A DNA stretch of 64,000 nucleotides. Origin: Acetivibrio alkalicellulosi (lineage in GTDB: Bacteria; Bacillota; Clostridia; Acetivibrionales; Acetivibrionaceae). The DNA is taken from assembly GCA_008125075.1 (NCBI GenBank), contig VLTH01000002.1:2893024-2957023 (forward strand). Reading direction: 5' to 3'. Each line of letters starts with the position of its first letter. Positions within the stretch are counted from its first letter, which is position 1. Both the position numbers and the translations under genes were made by a program. Under the pieces are notes generated by a model. The model was not told the DNA's origin, searched no databases, and worked only from the letters and a program-made list of their open reading frames with translations. Of this stretch, positions 16,484-25,655 are shown piece after piece.

Positions 16484-17332
16484 TTACTCCACCTCCAACT
16501 TTGTCAATATTTCATCTAATTCTGATATAGCTTTATTTCTTTGTTCCTCATTTGGAGGTGACCCATGCCAACCTGCCTCATTTTCCATAAATGAAACACC
16601 TTTTCCCTTGATAGTTTCTGCAACTATCATAGTTGGCTTGCCTTCTGTTTTCTTTCCTTCATTTATAGCTTCAATAATCTGAACAAAATCATGCCCATCA
16701 ATTGTTATAACATTCCACCCAAAAGCTCTGAATTTATCTACAACAGGCTCTGGTGACATAACATCTGTGATATTTCCGTCTATCTGCAAACCATTGTGAT
16801 CTAGAAACGCTATCAGGTTGTCAAGTTTATAATGTGCCGCAGACATTAATGCCTCCCAAACTTGCCCCTCTTGAATTTCTCCATCTCCAAGCAGTGCATA
16901 TACATTATAATTTTTTTTATCAAGCTTCCCTGCTATAGCCATACCTACTGCTGTTGATATTCCCTGACCTAATGAGCCTGTGGACATATCAACTCCTGGT
17001 ACATACCTCATACTTGGGTGCCCTTCAAGAAAACTATCTGCTTGTCTAAACTTAACTATCTCTTCTTTGTTAAAAAACCCTTTTTCAGCTAAAGCTCCGT
17101 AAAGTACTGGCGAGCAATGACCTTTAGACAAAACAAACCTGTCCCTGTCTTCCCAATTAGGGTTTTTTACATCAACATTCATAACATGAAAATATAATGC
17201 TGTTAGTATATCAGCACTTGAAAGAGAACCTCCAGGATGACCTGACTTTGCATGATAAACAGCCTCGATTACATGTTTTCGTATTATTGTTGATTGCTTT
17301 TTTAGATTAATTAATAGTTTTTCATCCATCAT
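16484..17332 (-). CDS. Transketolase, N-terminal subunit (thiamine diphosphate-binding)
   Basis: 282 aa. SGHPGGSLSSADILTALYF and the GDGEIQEGQVWEA thiamine diphosphate/Mg motif identify the diphosphate-binding half; GHDF and KGKGVSFMEN follow as in transketolases. It is first in a two-gene operon with the C-terminal subunit. GGAG precedes ATG 17332. A separate start upstream is unlikely because the next 100 bases are non-coding. Confidence 0.95.
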   Translation of the reverse strand: MMDEKLLINLKKQSTIIRKHVIEAVYHAKSGHPGGSLSSADILTALYFHVMNVDVKNPNWEDRDRFVLSKGHCSPVLYGALAEKGFFNKEEIVKFRQADSFLEGHPSMRYVPGVDMSTGSLGQGISTAVGMAIAGKLDKKNYNVYALLGDGEIQEGQVWEALMSAAHYKLDNLIAFLDHNGLQIDGNITDVMSPEPVVDKFRAFGWNVITIDGHDFVQIIEAINEGKKTEGKPTMIVAETIKGKGVSFMENEAGWHGSPPNEEQRNKAISELDEILTKLEVE

Positions 17333-17437
17333 AACATCTCCTAGTTTTTTATTTTAATAGTATACTACAGTGAATAATATAAGTCCATAGCAATCCCAAA
17401 ACTTGGAGCACTTTTTTAAGAATTTTTCCATCTGAAC

Positions 17438-18334
17438 TTATTTTTTAAAGCCTTCTCCTAACACCTCTCGTATATCAGTTAGTATTATAAATGCTTTTTC
17501 ATCTATTTCCCTAACAATTCTTTTTAACATGGTAAGCTGTCCTCTATGCACTACACATAAAAGAACCTGTTTATCATCTTTTGTATACATACCTGTACCC
17601 TTTAGCGCTGTAACCCCCCTGTCTAATTCCTTTAGAATTCTAGGGGCTATTTTTTCAGACATATCAGATATTATAAATAGAGCTTTTGAAAAATTTACCC
17701 CTTCTAAAATTGCATCAATTATTTTTGAACTTATGTATAGAGCAACAATGGCATATAGAGCAAGCTGGAAACTCTGAAAAACAATTGCCGCAAATACAAT
17801 AACACACGAATCAATAAGCAATAATGTCTGCCCTAGTGTAAGAGAAGTCATAAAAGGATTTAATATTCGTGCTGCAAGATCTGTCCCTCCTGTCGTAGCT
17901 CCTGATCTAAAAACCAACCCCAGGCCTATTCCCATTAGAAGTCCACCAAACATTGAATATAAGAGTATATCTGGAGAGCTTCCGTTAATGTCGGGATTTA
18001 TAAGATATTTTTCTACTATATAATTTCCTATTGGTCTTGACATATCAATAGTTAACGAAAGAAGTATGGTTCCAAGTAATGTTTTTATCACAAACTTCTT
18101 ACCAATAAATCTAATCCCCAATATAAATAAAGGAATGTTAAAAAACAGCATGATAAATCCCACTGGTAGTCTTTCACCGCTTAAATAATACAAAACTGTT
18201 GCTATTCCACTTACTCCACCTGGTGCTATCTTATATGGAACTAGAAATATATTAATTCCTGATGCAGTTATAACTGCTCCTAAAACTATCCACAAGTAGT
18301 CTTCCAGGTTTTTAAAATTTTTCTTCACTTTCAT
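17438..18334 (-). CDS. YitT-family membrane protein (DUF161/DUF2179)
   Basis: 298 aa. Five to six membrane helices in the first 215 residues, with NIFLVPYKIAPGGVSGIATV and SGATTGGTDLAARIL as family marks, followed by a cytosolic C-terminal DUF2179 domain (about 220-290, GVTALKGTGMYTKDDKQVLL). The family is widespread in Firmicutes in several paralogues; its function is not established. It lies alone, 105 bases before the transketolase genes on the same strand. Confidence 0.9.
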   Translation of the reverse strand: MKVKKNFKNLEDYLWIVLGAVITASGINIFLVPYKIAPGGVSGIATVLYYLSGERLPVGFIMLFFNIPLFILGIRFIGKKFVIKTLLGTILLSLTIDMSRPIGNYIVEKYLINPDINGSSPDILLYSMFGGLLMGIGLGLVFRSGATTGGTDLAARILNPFMTSLTLGQTLLLIDSCVIVFAAIVFQSFQLALYAIVALYISSKIIDAILEGVNFSKALFIISDMSEKIAPRILKELDRGVTALKGTGMYTKDDKQVLLCVVHRGQLTMLKRIVREIDEKAFIILTDIREVLGEGFKK

Positions 18335-18818
18335 ATTTTACCTCATTAGGAGTTGGTTACTTTTTTAGACTATTAATTTCTAACTTCAATATATTTATTT
18401 GCATTCATCTATCTGGTTATACTGTTTTTTAAATTTAATCTAATTTAAAGACTTTCTTAAACCCCAGTATAGATATTTCTATGCTCAAAAAATGCTCGAG
18501 ACAACGAGCCGCCCCTTTTGATTCTTTTACTTTTTTCCAAGACTTAAAAGGACATATGTAATAAATGTAAAGAAAAATGTGTCTCCATACTTCTAGTTAA
18601 ATCGTGGTTTCAGGAGTCTCTACTTCACCTGAAGACTATAAAATCTTAGAATATGATAAATATAAAGAAAAATATACCAGAGACTAAAGTTTCGTAGATT
18701 AGATCCTGTAAATACTCCTTGGGATTCAGTAAATCGGCAAATTCTTCTTGATTGCAGCATCTATTGGCTTATGCTATAATGTGATGGATGTAAATATAGA
18801 TTTTTAAGGAGTATACCT
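18335..18818. other. 484-bp gap between divergent YitT and GT4-CsaB genes
   Basis: No gene is convincing. A 28-codon frame at 18601-18690 (VVSGVSTSPEDYKILEYDKY) lacks a start with a ribosome site and could be a relic. The gap must hold promoters for both flanking genes; TATAAT at 18775-18780 is a possible -10 for the csaB gene but has no good -35. AAGGAG at about 18807 serves the ATG at 18819. Confidence 0.4.
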
Positions 18819-21050
18819 ATGAAAGTTCTTCATTTGATTGGTGGCGGGGATGTTGGTGGAGCAAAAAGTCATGTTCTGTCACTTGTTAAGGAACTAGGAA
18901 AACATATAGATATTAAGCTTATAAGTTTTAGGACAGGTGCCTTTGCAGATGATGCTCGCGCTATGGGTATTAATGTTGAAATTGTAAAAACAGGTACTAT
19001 CTTTACTGATGTAAAAAAAGTATTGGGCATTATTAAAAATGAAGGCTATGATTTGATCCATTCACATGGTGCTAAAGCTAATATGATTGCTGTAACAGTG
19101 AAAAAAATATCCCGTCTTCCTGTTGTAACTACTGTTCACAGCGATTATAGACTTGATTATCTACAAAATCTATTTAAAATGTTTTCATTTGGACTTATAA
19201 ATACAATAGCCTTAAGGTTTATTGAGTATCATATTGGAGTATCTAATAATTTTAAACAAATGCTAGTAAAAAGAAGATTTAGCCCTTATAATATTTTTAC
19301 TGTTTATAATGGAATAGACTTTGATAAAAAAACTACCACTTTGTCAAAAGAAAATTTTATGTCTAAATATAATTTGAATTTTGATGAAAATACTGTGGTA
19401 ATTGGTATTTTAGCTCGTCTTCACCCTGTAAAAGGTTTAAGCACACTTTTACAAGCCATGAAATTAGTTGTTGAAAAAAATCCTTCTGTTAGGTTATTAA
19501 TTGGAGGAGATGGTGAAGAACGTAAATCTTTAGAAAAAAAGGCCTCCGCACTTGGTCTAGATGGAAAGGTATTTTTCCTTGGTTTTGTGAATGAACCCTA
19601 TGAATTAATAAACTGCTTAGATATTAATTTACTTACATCATTAAGTGAAAGTTTTCCATATGCCATATTGGAAGGAGCTCTCTTTAGTAAAGCAACCATA
19701 AGCAGTAATGTTGGAGGTATTTCCGATCTTATAGAAAGCGGGGTAAACGGATTTCTTTTTGAGCCAAAAGATTACATTACTTTAGCTAAACATATAACAA
19801 ATTTAGCTAGTGATCCTTGTCTTAGAAGTAAAATGGGAAATATGCTTTTTGAAAAAGCAAATAATTACTTTTCACTAAATAACATGTGTAAGACACAGCT
19901 TAACATATATAAGACTATTTTATACAGAGAAGAACAAAAAAGAAAACCCAAACATACTTACGATACAATTATTTCAGGTTACTATGGCTTTAAAAACATT
20001 GGTGATGATGCTATGCTAAAAGCTATCATTGATAATATTTATATGCATAATAAAGATGTAAAAATAATGGTGTTATCCAAAAATCCTTTAGAGACAAGAC
20101 AGATATATAATGTTGATTCCATAAACAGATTTAATATTCCTAAAATCATATATATAATGAAAAAATCCAAGTTATTTTTAAATGGTGGTGGTAATCTCCT
20201 ACAAGATAACACCAGTACACGCTCCCTATTATACTATCTTGGTATGATCTGGCTTGCAAAAAAGTTTGGTATGAAAATAATGATCTATGCTAATGGAATT
20301 GGACCTTTAAAGAAAGAAACTAATCAAAAGTTAACTAAAGCAGTTGTCAATCAAGTTGATGTAATTACTTTAAGAGAAGAATTGTCATATAAAGAAATTG
20401 AAAAGCTCCACATAAATGCACCTAAGATTTTCGTTACAGCAGACCCTGCCGTAACCATAATGGCTGAGAATGAATATAACATAAATAAAATTCTCATTAA
20501 TGAAAATATTAATCCTGATGACAAGTTCATTGGATTTTCTGTGCGAAAGTGGTTTAATCATGATAAATACGAAACTGTTATTGCAAAAGTTGCCGACTAT
20601 GTATCAGAAACATATGATATGAAACCTCTTTTTATACCTATGCACTACCCAGGCGATCTTTTGATAATTGATAATATTGCTGCTAAAATGAAAAGTAAGT
20701 GTTATATCATAAAAAACAAATACACTGTACCTGAAATGCTTGGAATAATTGGACGAACTCAGATGTTAATAGGCATGAGACTTCATGCTCTTATATTTGC
20801 TGCAAGCCTTAAAATTCCTATGGTTGGAATAGTGTACGAAACAAAAGTAGAAGGTTTTATGAATTATATAAATCAGCCTTCTGCTGGTCATGTTAACTCA
20901 TTGGAATTTGATACAGTTAAAAAAACAGTGGATGATGTCTGGAACAGACGAGATAAAATTAAAAAAGACTTAGAAGAAACAAATGAAATCTTAAAAGATA
21001 AAGCTCTTGAAAATGCCAGAATTGCAATTGAGCTAATTAATGAAAACTAG
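18819..21050 (+). CDS. csaB: GT4 glycosyltransferase fused to CsaB-type polysaccharide pyruvyl transferase
   Basis: 743 aa in two enzymes. Residues 1-375 are a GT-B glycosyltransferase of family 4: GGGDVGGAKSHVLSLV at the start, LARLHPVKGLSTLLQAM, and SLSESFPYAILEGALF with the nucleotide-binding Glu. Residues about 388-743 are a pyruvyl transferase: SGYYGFKNIGDDAMLKAI, LNGGGNLLQD, IYANGIGPL and GMRLHALIFAA. CsaB moves pyruvate from PEP to the secondary cell wall polymer, and the ketal formed is the ligand of SLH domains. SLH proteins are coded at 52.8-64 kb. Most CsaB proteins are about 370 aa and stand alone, so the fusion is notable; it could add a sugar and pyruvylate it in one polypeptide. 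TagA follows 6 bases later. Confidence 0.88.
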   Translation: MKVLHLIGGGDVGGAKSHVLSLVKELGKHIDIKLISFRTGAFADDARAMGINVEIVKTGTIFTDVKKVLGIIKNEGYDLIHSHGAKANMIAVTVKKISRLPVVTTVHSDYRLDYLQNLFKMFSFGLINTIALRFIEYHIGVSNNFKQMLVKRRFSPYNIFTVYNGIDFDKKTTTLSKENFMSKYNLNFDENTVVIGILARLHPVKGLSTLLQAMKLVVEKNPSVRLLIGGDGEERKSLEKKASALGLDGKVFFLGFVNEPYELINCLDINLLTSLSESFPYAILEGALFSKATISSNVGGISDLIESGVNGFLFEPKDYITLAKHITNLASDPCLRSKMGNMLFEKANNYFSLNNMCKTQLNIYKTILYREEQKRKPKHTYDTIISGYYGFKNIGDDAMLKAIIDNIYMHNKDVKIMVLSKNPLETRQIYNVDSINRFNIPKIIYIMKKSKLFLNGGGNLLQDNTSTRSLLYYLGMIWLAKKFGMKIMIYANGIGPLKKETNQKLTKAVVNQVDVITLREELSYKEIEKLHINAPKIFVTADPAVTIMAENEYNINKILINENINPDDKFIGFSVRKWFNHDKYETVIAKVADYVSETYDMKPLFIPMHYPGDLLIIDNIAAKMKSKCYIIKNKYTVPEMLGIIGRTQMLIGMRLHALIFAASLKIPMVGIVYETKVEGFMNYINQPSAGHVNSLEFDTVKKTVDDVWNRRDKIKKDLEETNEILKDKALENARIAIELINEN

Positions 21051-21056
21051 AGGGAG

Positions 21057-21791
21057 ATGAAAATGAGAACAACAGTTGATATTTTAGGTGTCCCTGTGGA
21101 TAATGTTACAATGAATGAAGCAGTTGAAATAGTTGAAAGTTTTCTAGAAAAAAACAAGATACATTTTGTTTTTACTCCTAATGCTGAAATAATGATGGCT
21201 GCTCAAAGAGATGACCAGTTAAAGAATATACTATCTAGTGCAGATTTAGTTGTTCCAGATGGAGCAGGTGTAGTTCTTGCATCAAAAATACTGAAACCTG
21301 TTCTAAAAGAAAAAGTAGCTGGGTTTGACCTGACACATAATCTTTTTTATAAGTTTTCAAATAAAAATGTTAATTTCTTTTTTTTAGGCGGTAAACCTGG
21401 TGTAGCAGAACAAGCAAGACAGAAACTCTTAGAGAAAAATATAAATATTAATGTTGTGGGAATAAGAGATGGATATTTTTCTAGTGATAAGGACGATGAA
21501 ATAATAAATCAAATAAATTCCTCCTGTACAGATATTCTGCTTGTAGGCCTTGGCGCTCCTAAACAGGAGAAGTGGATATATAATAATAGTAATAAATTAA
21601 ATGTTAAGGTGTGCATTGGTGTTGGCGGCACCTTTGATGGCATTGCAGGCATAGTAAAACGTGCACCTAGTTTTTTTTGCAATAATGGATTAGAATGGCT
21701 ATACAGGTTATATAAAGAGCCCAGGCGATTTGTTAGAATGCTTGACCTCCCAAAATTTATTCTTGTGGTTATAGCAAAAAAGTTAAGATAA
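21057..21791 (+). CDS. tagA: WecG/TagA/CpsF-family glycosyltransferase
   Basis: 244 aa. Family marks in order: TPNAEIMMAAQRD, VPDGAGVV, FFLGGKPGVAEQA, LVGLGAPKQEKWI and GVGGTFDGIAG. The family adds N-acetylmannosamine to undecaprenyl-PP-N-acetylglucosamine, the linkage step of wall teichoic acid and secondary wall polymers, on the inner face of the membrane. It begins 6 bases after the GT4-CsaB gene, with AGGGAGATG at the junction, so both are co-transcribed for wall polymer synthesis. Confidence 0.92.
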   Translation: MKMRTTVDILGVPVDNVTMNEAVEIVESFLEKNKIHFVFTPNAEIMMAAQRDDQLKNILSSADLVVPDGAGVVLASKILKPVLKEKVAGFDLTHNLFYKFSNKNVNFFFLGGKPGVAEQARQKLLEKNININVVGIRDGYFSSDKDDEIINQINSSCTDILLVGLGAPKQEKWIYNNSNKLNVKVCIGVGGTFDGIAGIVKRAPSFFCNNGLEWLYRLYKEPRRFVRMLDLPKFILVVIAKKLR

Positions 21792-21890
21792 TAACTCTTT
21801 TCCTTTTTATTTTATGGTTGGTCAAAAGCTAGAGTATGAACAATTTAATATCTCTCCAGTAAGAGTTATCATTAATACTCTAATGACTTG

Positions 21891-21970
21891 CCCCAAGCTT
21901 TTCATTAGAAGTCTTGGAACGTAGTGAAAGACTTAAAAGCGAAGGGACTCGATGCCCCAAGCTTTTCATT
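21891..21970. repeat. Local direct repeat of 16 bases, 64 bases apart
   Basis: CCCCAAGCTTTTCATT occurs at 21891-21906 and 21955-21970. The second copy touches the stop codon of the following minus-strand gene. The segment between has no gene. It looks like a small tandem duplication. Confidence 0.6.
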
Positions 21971-22485
21971 TACTCAATTGTGTAAGGTCCTTTTACTAAA
22001 ACCCAAGCCTTTGAACTTACAACTCTTAAGCCTCTCCCATCGTCTCTTGAAATTAAAAGCAAATGGTTTAGTGGAACATCTTCGTCTGTATTAATGTCAG
22101 CACCTGTACCAGCTGTAATATCCGAAAGACCTCCGCCTTCTCCTCCAATAGCTTTTGCTTTACCGCCTCTTAATATTATTTCGCCACTAGCTCCAGTAAT
22201 TAGCCTTTGGTCTTGATTTAGTTCTAATGCTACAAACTTACCGTATTGCTCTATTTCTTGTAATTCTTTTTCTAGGTCTTCAATTTTACTGGTAAGCTCT
22301 GTTATTTTTAAATCTGCTTCTTGTTTTAATTCATTTATTTTGAAATCCACATAACAAGAAGTAGCAACTGTTATGCTATCTTCCTCTTCTGCATAAACTG
22401 CCTGGACAATATGTACTACTGCAATACTTAAAATAACAAACAAAACAAGTATTCCGGTTTTTTTCATTAAACTAAAACCTCTCAT
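21970..22485 (-). CDS. Exported coiled-coil protein of unknown function, next to NdoA
   Basis: 171 aa from ATG 22485 (GGGGG ten bases upstream; the longer frame to 22527 would overlap the toxin gene). Membrane signal (about 8-29, ILVLFVILSIAVVHI), a coiled coil (about 45-80, KQEADLKITELTSKIEDLEK), then a compact domain with ITGASGEIILRGGKAKAI and a Gly-rich loop, ending GLRVVSSKAWVLVKGPYTIE. I do not recognise a named family. It follows the toxin gene by 22 bases and is probably in its operon. Confidence 0.75.
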   Translation of the reverse strand: MRGFSLMKKTGILVLFVILSIAVVHIVQAVYAEEEDSITVATSCYVDFKINELKQEADLKITELTSKIEDLEKELQEIEQYGKFVALELNQDQRLITGASGEIILRGGKAKAIGGEGGGLSDITAGTGADINTDEDVPLNHLLLISRDDGRGLRVVSSKAWVLVKGPYTIE

Positions 22486-22507
22486 CTTTTGTAACCCCCT
22501 GTGTCTT

Positions 22508-22858
22508 TTACATATCCACCAATCCAAAACTTATTCCAAGTGCATCATTAACTTTCTCCATTAACTCATCATCTAAATGTCCTATTTTTTCTCTAAGCCT
22601 TTTCTTATCAATAGTCCTTATCTGCTCTAACAGTATTACAGAATCCTTTGGAATGCCATAATCTCTTGCATTAAGTTCTATATGAGTAGGCAATTTTGCC
22701 TTATTTATTTGTGATGTTATAGCCGAAGCTATAACGGTAGGACTATACTTGTTACCAATGTCGTTTTGTACAATCAAAACAGGCCTTACTCCGCCCTGCT
22801 CAGAACCGATAACCGGACTTAAATCTGCATAAAATATGTCTCCACGTTTTATTACCAC
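22508..22858 (-). CDS. ndoA: EndoA/NdoA (MazF-family) mRNA interferase toxin
   Basis: 116 aa, the standard length. [20 protein letters not shown] and [19 protein letters not shown] are the PemK/MazF fold core, including the conserved Arg and Ser-Gln segment; TKLP-like [15 protein letters not shown] and [14 protein letters not shown] follow. The Bacillus homologue cuts mRNA at UACAU and is held by EndoAI. The GTG start (22858) overlaps the antitoxin stop as TAGTG, so the two are coupled. Location after alr is the usual Firmicutes order, though here a membrane protein gene and repeats intervene. Confidence 0.95.
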   Translation of the reverse strand: MVIKRGDIFYADLSPVIGSEQGGVRPVLIVQNDIGNKYSPTVIASAITSQINKAKLPTHIELNARDYGIPKDSVILLEQIRTIDKKRLREKIGHLDDELMEKVNDALGISFGLVDM

Positions 22859-23136
22859 TATTTCTCCAACTCCCTAAGGCCTTCCTCATATTTTTGCTGC
22901 TGGTCATTGTCTGCTTCAAAACACATCTCTGCAAGTTTAGAATTTATTTCGGCCATTTGCTGATAACCTTTTTTCATCCTATCCCTCATTTCAATTCTTC
23001 TTTTCTCTCGTATATAAAGCTTCATTGCTTCCCGTACAAACTCACTTCTGTTGATTTTTTCCATAGCAACTATTGAATCAACTTCTTTTAATAAATTGTC
23101 CGGAAGACTTATCAAAATTTTCTTTATTTGCGCCAA
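22858..23136 (-). CDS. ndoAI: EndoAI-type antitoxin, ribbon-helix-helix
   Basis: 92 aa. The N-terminal ribbon-helix-helix ([33 protein letters not shown]) binds DNA; the helical, acidic C-terminus should bind the toxin. The start is TTG 23136 (TTG GCG CAA), with GGGGG upstream; no ATG fits. Family: CopG/EndoAI antitoxins coded before ndoA. Confidence 0.9.
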   Translation of the reverse strand: MAQIKKILISLPDNLLKEVDSIVAMEKINRSEFVREAMKLYIREKRRIEMRDRMKKGYQQMAEINSKLAEMCFEADNDQQQKYEEGLRELEK

Positions 23137-23306
23137 AGTAAAACCCCCGCTTCTTTATTTTGGGTTAAGATTTAAAGAAAAATTCAAATGATGTTATTAC
23201 TATACTTATATATATAATTATATCGCTCAACATATGCATGGGTCAAATTAAAATTTAGTTACTTATATCATTGTTTAACATGTAAATTTCACCATACAAC
23301 TTGTGC

Positions 23307-23420
23307 TATACTATTCTTCTCAAAAAGTTTGCTTTTTTAGCAAATTTTTTAGAAGATATAGTTCCTCTGTTTATCGCAGCGGAACTTGACTACTATGATT
23401 GCAGCTTCCGCTGCGATATG
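23307..23420 (+). repeat. Dispersed two-hairpin repeat (family A), copy 2, full length
   Basis: It matches copy 1 in both modules with a handful of changes: GCAAATTTTTTAGAAG replaces GCAAACTTTTAGAAG, and TTTATCGCAG replaces TTTGTCGCAG. The module II arms TCGCAGCGGAA and TTCCGCTGCGA are intact. Confidence 0.85.
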
Positions 23421-23442
23421 GAATACTTATAATATTTCTTTC

Positions 23443-23496
23443 ACTTTTCAAAGGACCTATTTGGCATCAATAAGGTCTGTAGTGAAATAATAGTGG
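23443..23496 (+). repeat. Dispersed CACT-ended repeat (family C), copy 2
   Basis: It matches the reverse complement of 7683-7736: CACTTTTCA, TATTTGGCATCA, GTCTGTAGTGAAATAATAGT. Differences cluster in the middle, so the copies are old. Confidence 0.65.
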
Positions 23497-23940
23497 CAGT
23501 TCTATTTTCAGTATTCCTAATCCTCACAAACTAATTTTACAGGTTTTGAAGCTTTGTGGAAGTAATACTTTTTTACTGACCGAAATATTTACTTCCAAGA
23601 CAATTATAATTAGTTTTTTGCTTTTTGCTGTATCTTATACTATTATTCTAAAAATTTTATTTTTTATTAGTCGTCTTATAACAAAAGGAAAGACATTTTA
23701 ATTTCTCGCTACTGTTATACTATTCTATTATTCCTCACAAAGAACCTTTATTATTATAAAAAAATAATAATAAAATTTATAGAAATTAATAAACTTTTTT
23801 CTTTAAATAGTGTATAATGTTATTGATACATTAATATTCAATTTATATGATAACTTACTAATGGCACACACATACATTTAACAAACATTAATGATTGCCT
23901 ATTTGAAGTAAAGCTAAATTATTTTAGGAGGTTTAAAACA

Positions 23941-24414
23941 ATGAAAAAGCTGTCTAATCGTACGTTTATATTAATAATGGTTTCCTTACTTATATCATCA
24001 GTTGGAATTACAGCTTTAAATTTTAATACTCTTAAATCTAATGATTCTGCTAGCTTTTTAAGTGGATGTTTGGCAATATTCATAATTGTTTTCTGGATAG
24101 CATCATTTTTTTTATTAAAACGCAAAAGACTTGTAATTTTATTTTTTAATTGTCTTTGGATTATTTTTGCCGCTGGTTCTTTTTTAATGTTAATTGAAAA
24201 TTTGGGACTTTATTCAACATATTGGGGCTATACTTTTTCCAGATATCTACTATATGTAAGCATCCCAATTTATGGAGCATTATTTGGTATTACCCATTGG
24301 GCAAATCATATAGAAACTCCTGTTATATTTTTGGCAATTTCTCTTATTATGCTGACAATTAGTTTTGTTTTTTTTAAGAAAGAAAATAAAAGATTTCTTT
24401 TCTATATTAAATAG
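23941..24414 (+). CDS. Four-helix integral membrane protein of unknown function
   Basis: 157 aa and almost wholly hydrophobic, with membrane segments at about 9-27, 41-57, 64-84, 95-115 and 127-145. No charged catalytic motif. AGGAGG precedes the ATG by 8 bases, so it is a real gene. Its end overlaps the end of alr by 13 bases in convergent orientation. Codon use is AT-rich like its surroundings. It interrupts the alr-toxin synteny and may be a late arrival along with the neighbouring repeats. Confidence 0.75.
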   Translation: MKKLSNRTFILIMVSLLISSVGITALNFNTLKSNDSASFLSGCLAIFIIVFWIASFFLLKRKRLVILFFNCLWIIFAAGSFLMLIENLGLYSTYWGYTFSRYLLYVSIPIYGALFGITHWANHIETPVIFLAISLIMLTISFVFFKKENKRFLFYIK

Positions 24415-25571
24415 TTTAAGACATTGCATACCTTACCGTCCTTTAAATAAACTCTGGGTATTCTCTTTCCAATAATTGATACCACTTCATAGTTTATAGT
24501 TCCAATGCTTTGAGCTAATTCTTCAACCTTTATCTCTCCATCATTTTGTTTACCAAAGAGAACGGCTTCGTCGCCTACATTTACATTTCCTTTGATGTGG
24601 GTTATATCCACCATGCACTGATCCATGCATATTCTACCAACAATTGGAACTAACTGACCATTTATCAGTACCTCTCCCTTATTAGTTAAAAGTCTTGTAT
24701 ATCCATCTGCATAGCCTATAGGCAATGTTGCAATTTTACTATCACACTTGGTCTTAAATATTCTTCCATAACTAATGCATGTATCTTTTTCCACTTCTTT
24801 TACCAGTATTATATTTGCCTTTAATGTCATGGCAGGCTTTAACTGTATCTTTGTATTATCAACTTCATTAGATGGATATAAGCCATACAAAGCGATTCCG
24901 GGCCTTACCATATTTAAATGCATGCCGGGAAATTCTATTATTCCAGCACTGTTACATACATGCTTTACAGGTATATATACACCAATTCTATTTAGTTCAC
25001 TTATAATGCTCATGAATTTTTCAAATTGCATATGTGTATAATTCTTATCATTTTCATCTGCAGATGCAAAATGTGTATACATCCCTTCAATTATTATACG
25101 TGGAAGCTTACTTATTGCAGTAACATTTTTAACAGCACTATAACCGGGCATAAAACCAACCCTTGTCATGCCGGTGTCAATCTTAATGTGTATTTTTACA
25201 TCCCTGTCAAGCTTTTGTGCAGCCTGAGATAAAGACTGGGCAAGATCATGGCTAAAAACTGTCTGGGTAACATTATTTTTTATTATTTCTTCTGCTCTTC
25301 TAGGATCAGTGTAGCTTAAAATCAGAATAGGCACATCAATTCCATTGTGTCTTAGTTGAATTGCCTCGTCAAGCATTGAAACTGCAAGTCGGCTAACTCC
25401 ATTTTCAAGTAAAATTTTTGCTACTTCCATTACTCCATGACCATAAGCATCAGCTTTTACAACACCTAATATTTCTGATTTCTTATCAGTTATTCTTCTT
25501 ATTTCCCTTACATTATGGGCAATATTGTCAAGATTTACCTCTGCCCATGCTCTGTTAAGTTTATACTCCAT
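24402..25571 (-). CDS. alr: Alanine racemase
   Basis: 389 aa. VVKADAYGHG carries the PLP-binding Lys (about 39). SYGRIFKT carries the second catalytic Tyr, and GRICMDQCMVDIT the C-terminal signature. It makes D-alanine for peptidoglycan in the cytosol. The start is ATG 25571 (MEYKLNRAW), with CCCTCTT/AAGAGGG-type site just upstream; the longer frame to 25601 would run into the palindrome at 25594. It follows the CBS protein gene and nnr in the same direction. Confidence 0.95.
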   Translation of the reverse strand: MEYKLNRAWAEVNLDNIAHNVREIRRITDKKSEILGVVKADAYGHGVMEVAKILLENGVSRLAVSMLDEAIQLRHNGIDVPILILSYTDPRRAEEIIKNNVTQTVFSHDLAQSLSQAAQKLDRDVKIHIKIDTGMTRVGFMPGYSAVKNVTAISKLPRIIIEGMYTHFASADENDKNYTHMQFEKFMSIISELNRIGVYIPVKHVCNSAGIIEFPGMHLNMVRPGIALYGLYPSNEVDNTKIQLKPAMTLKANIILVKEVEKDTCISYGRIFKTKCDSKIATLPIGYADGYTRLLTNKGEVLINGQLVPIVGRICMDQCMVDITHIKGNVNVGDEAVLFGKQNDGEIKVEELAQSIGTINYEVVSIIGKRIPRVYLKDGKVCNVLNYLI

Positions 25572-25593
25572 TTTTCTCCCCTCTTTGACAAGT

Positions 25594-25655
25594 GGAAGCA
25601 CGGGGACGGTTCTTTTGCTTCCTCAAGGAAGCAAAAGAACCGTCCCCGTGCTTCC
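25594..25655. repeat. Perfect 29-bp palindrome carrying the AAGAACCGTCCCC core
   Basis: The left arm 25594-25622 and right arm 25627-25655 are perfect reverse complements, with loop TCAA. Both arms contain GGGGACGGTTCTTTT or its complement. The right arm touches the stop codon of the CBS gene and the left arm lies 22 bases before alr. It could end or stabilise the CBS transcript, or be a REP-like mobile element. Confidence 0.9.

Larger units (their letters stand above)
23137..23940. other. 804-bp gap rich in dispersed repeats
   Basis: It holds family A copy 2 (23307-23420) and family C copy 2 (23443-23496) only 22 bases apart, then about 440 bases of AT-rich DNA without a gene. A TATAAT at about 23813 may be the -10 of the membrane protein gene at 23941. 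The gap splits the usual alr-ndoAI-ndoA unit. Confidence 0.5.

Noticed and set aside
17333-17437. Thiamine pyrophosphate riboswitch before the transketolase genes
   Set aside because: The 105-base spacer lacks CUGAGA-type and ACCUGA-type core strings.
18601-18690. 28-codon frame reading VVSGVSTSPEDYK
   Set aside because: No ribosome site, no in-frame start, too short to assign; noted only as a possible relic.
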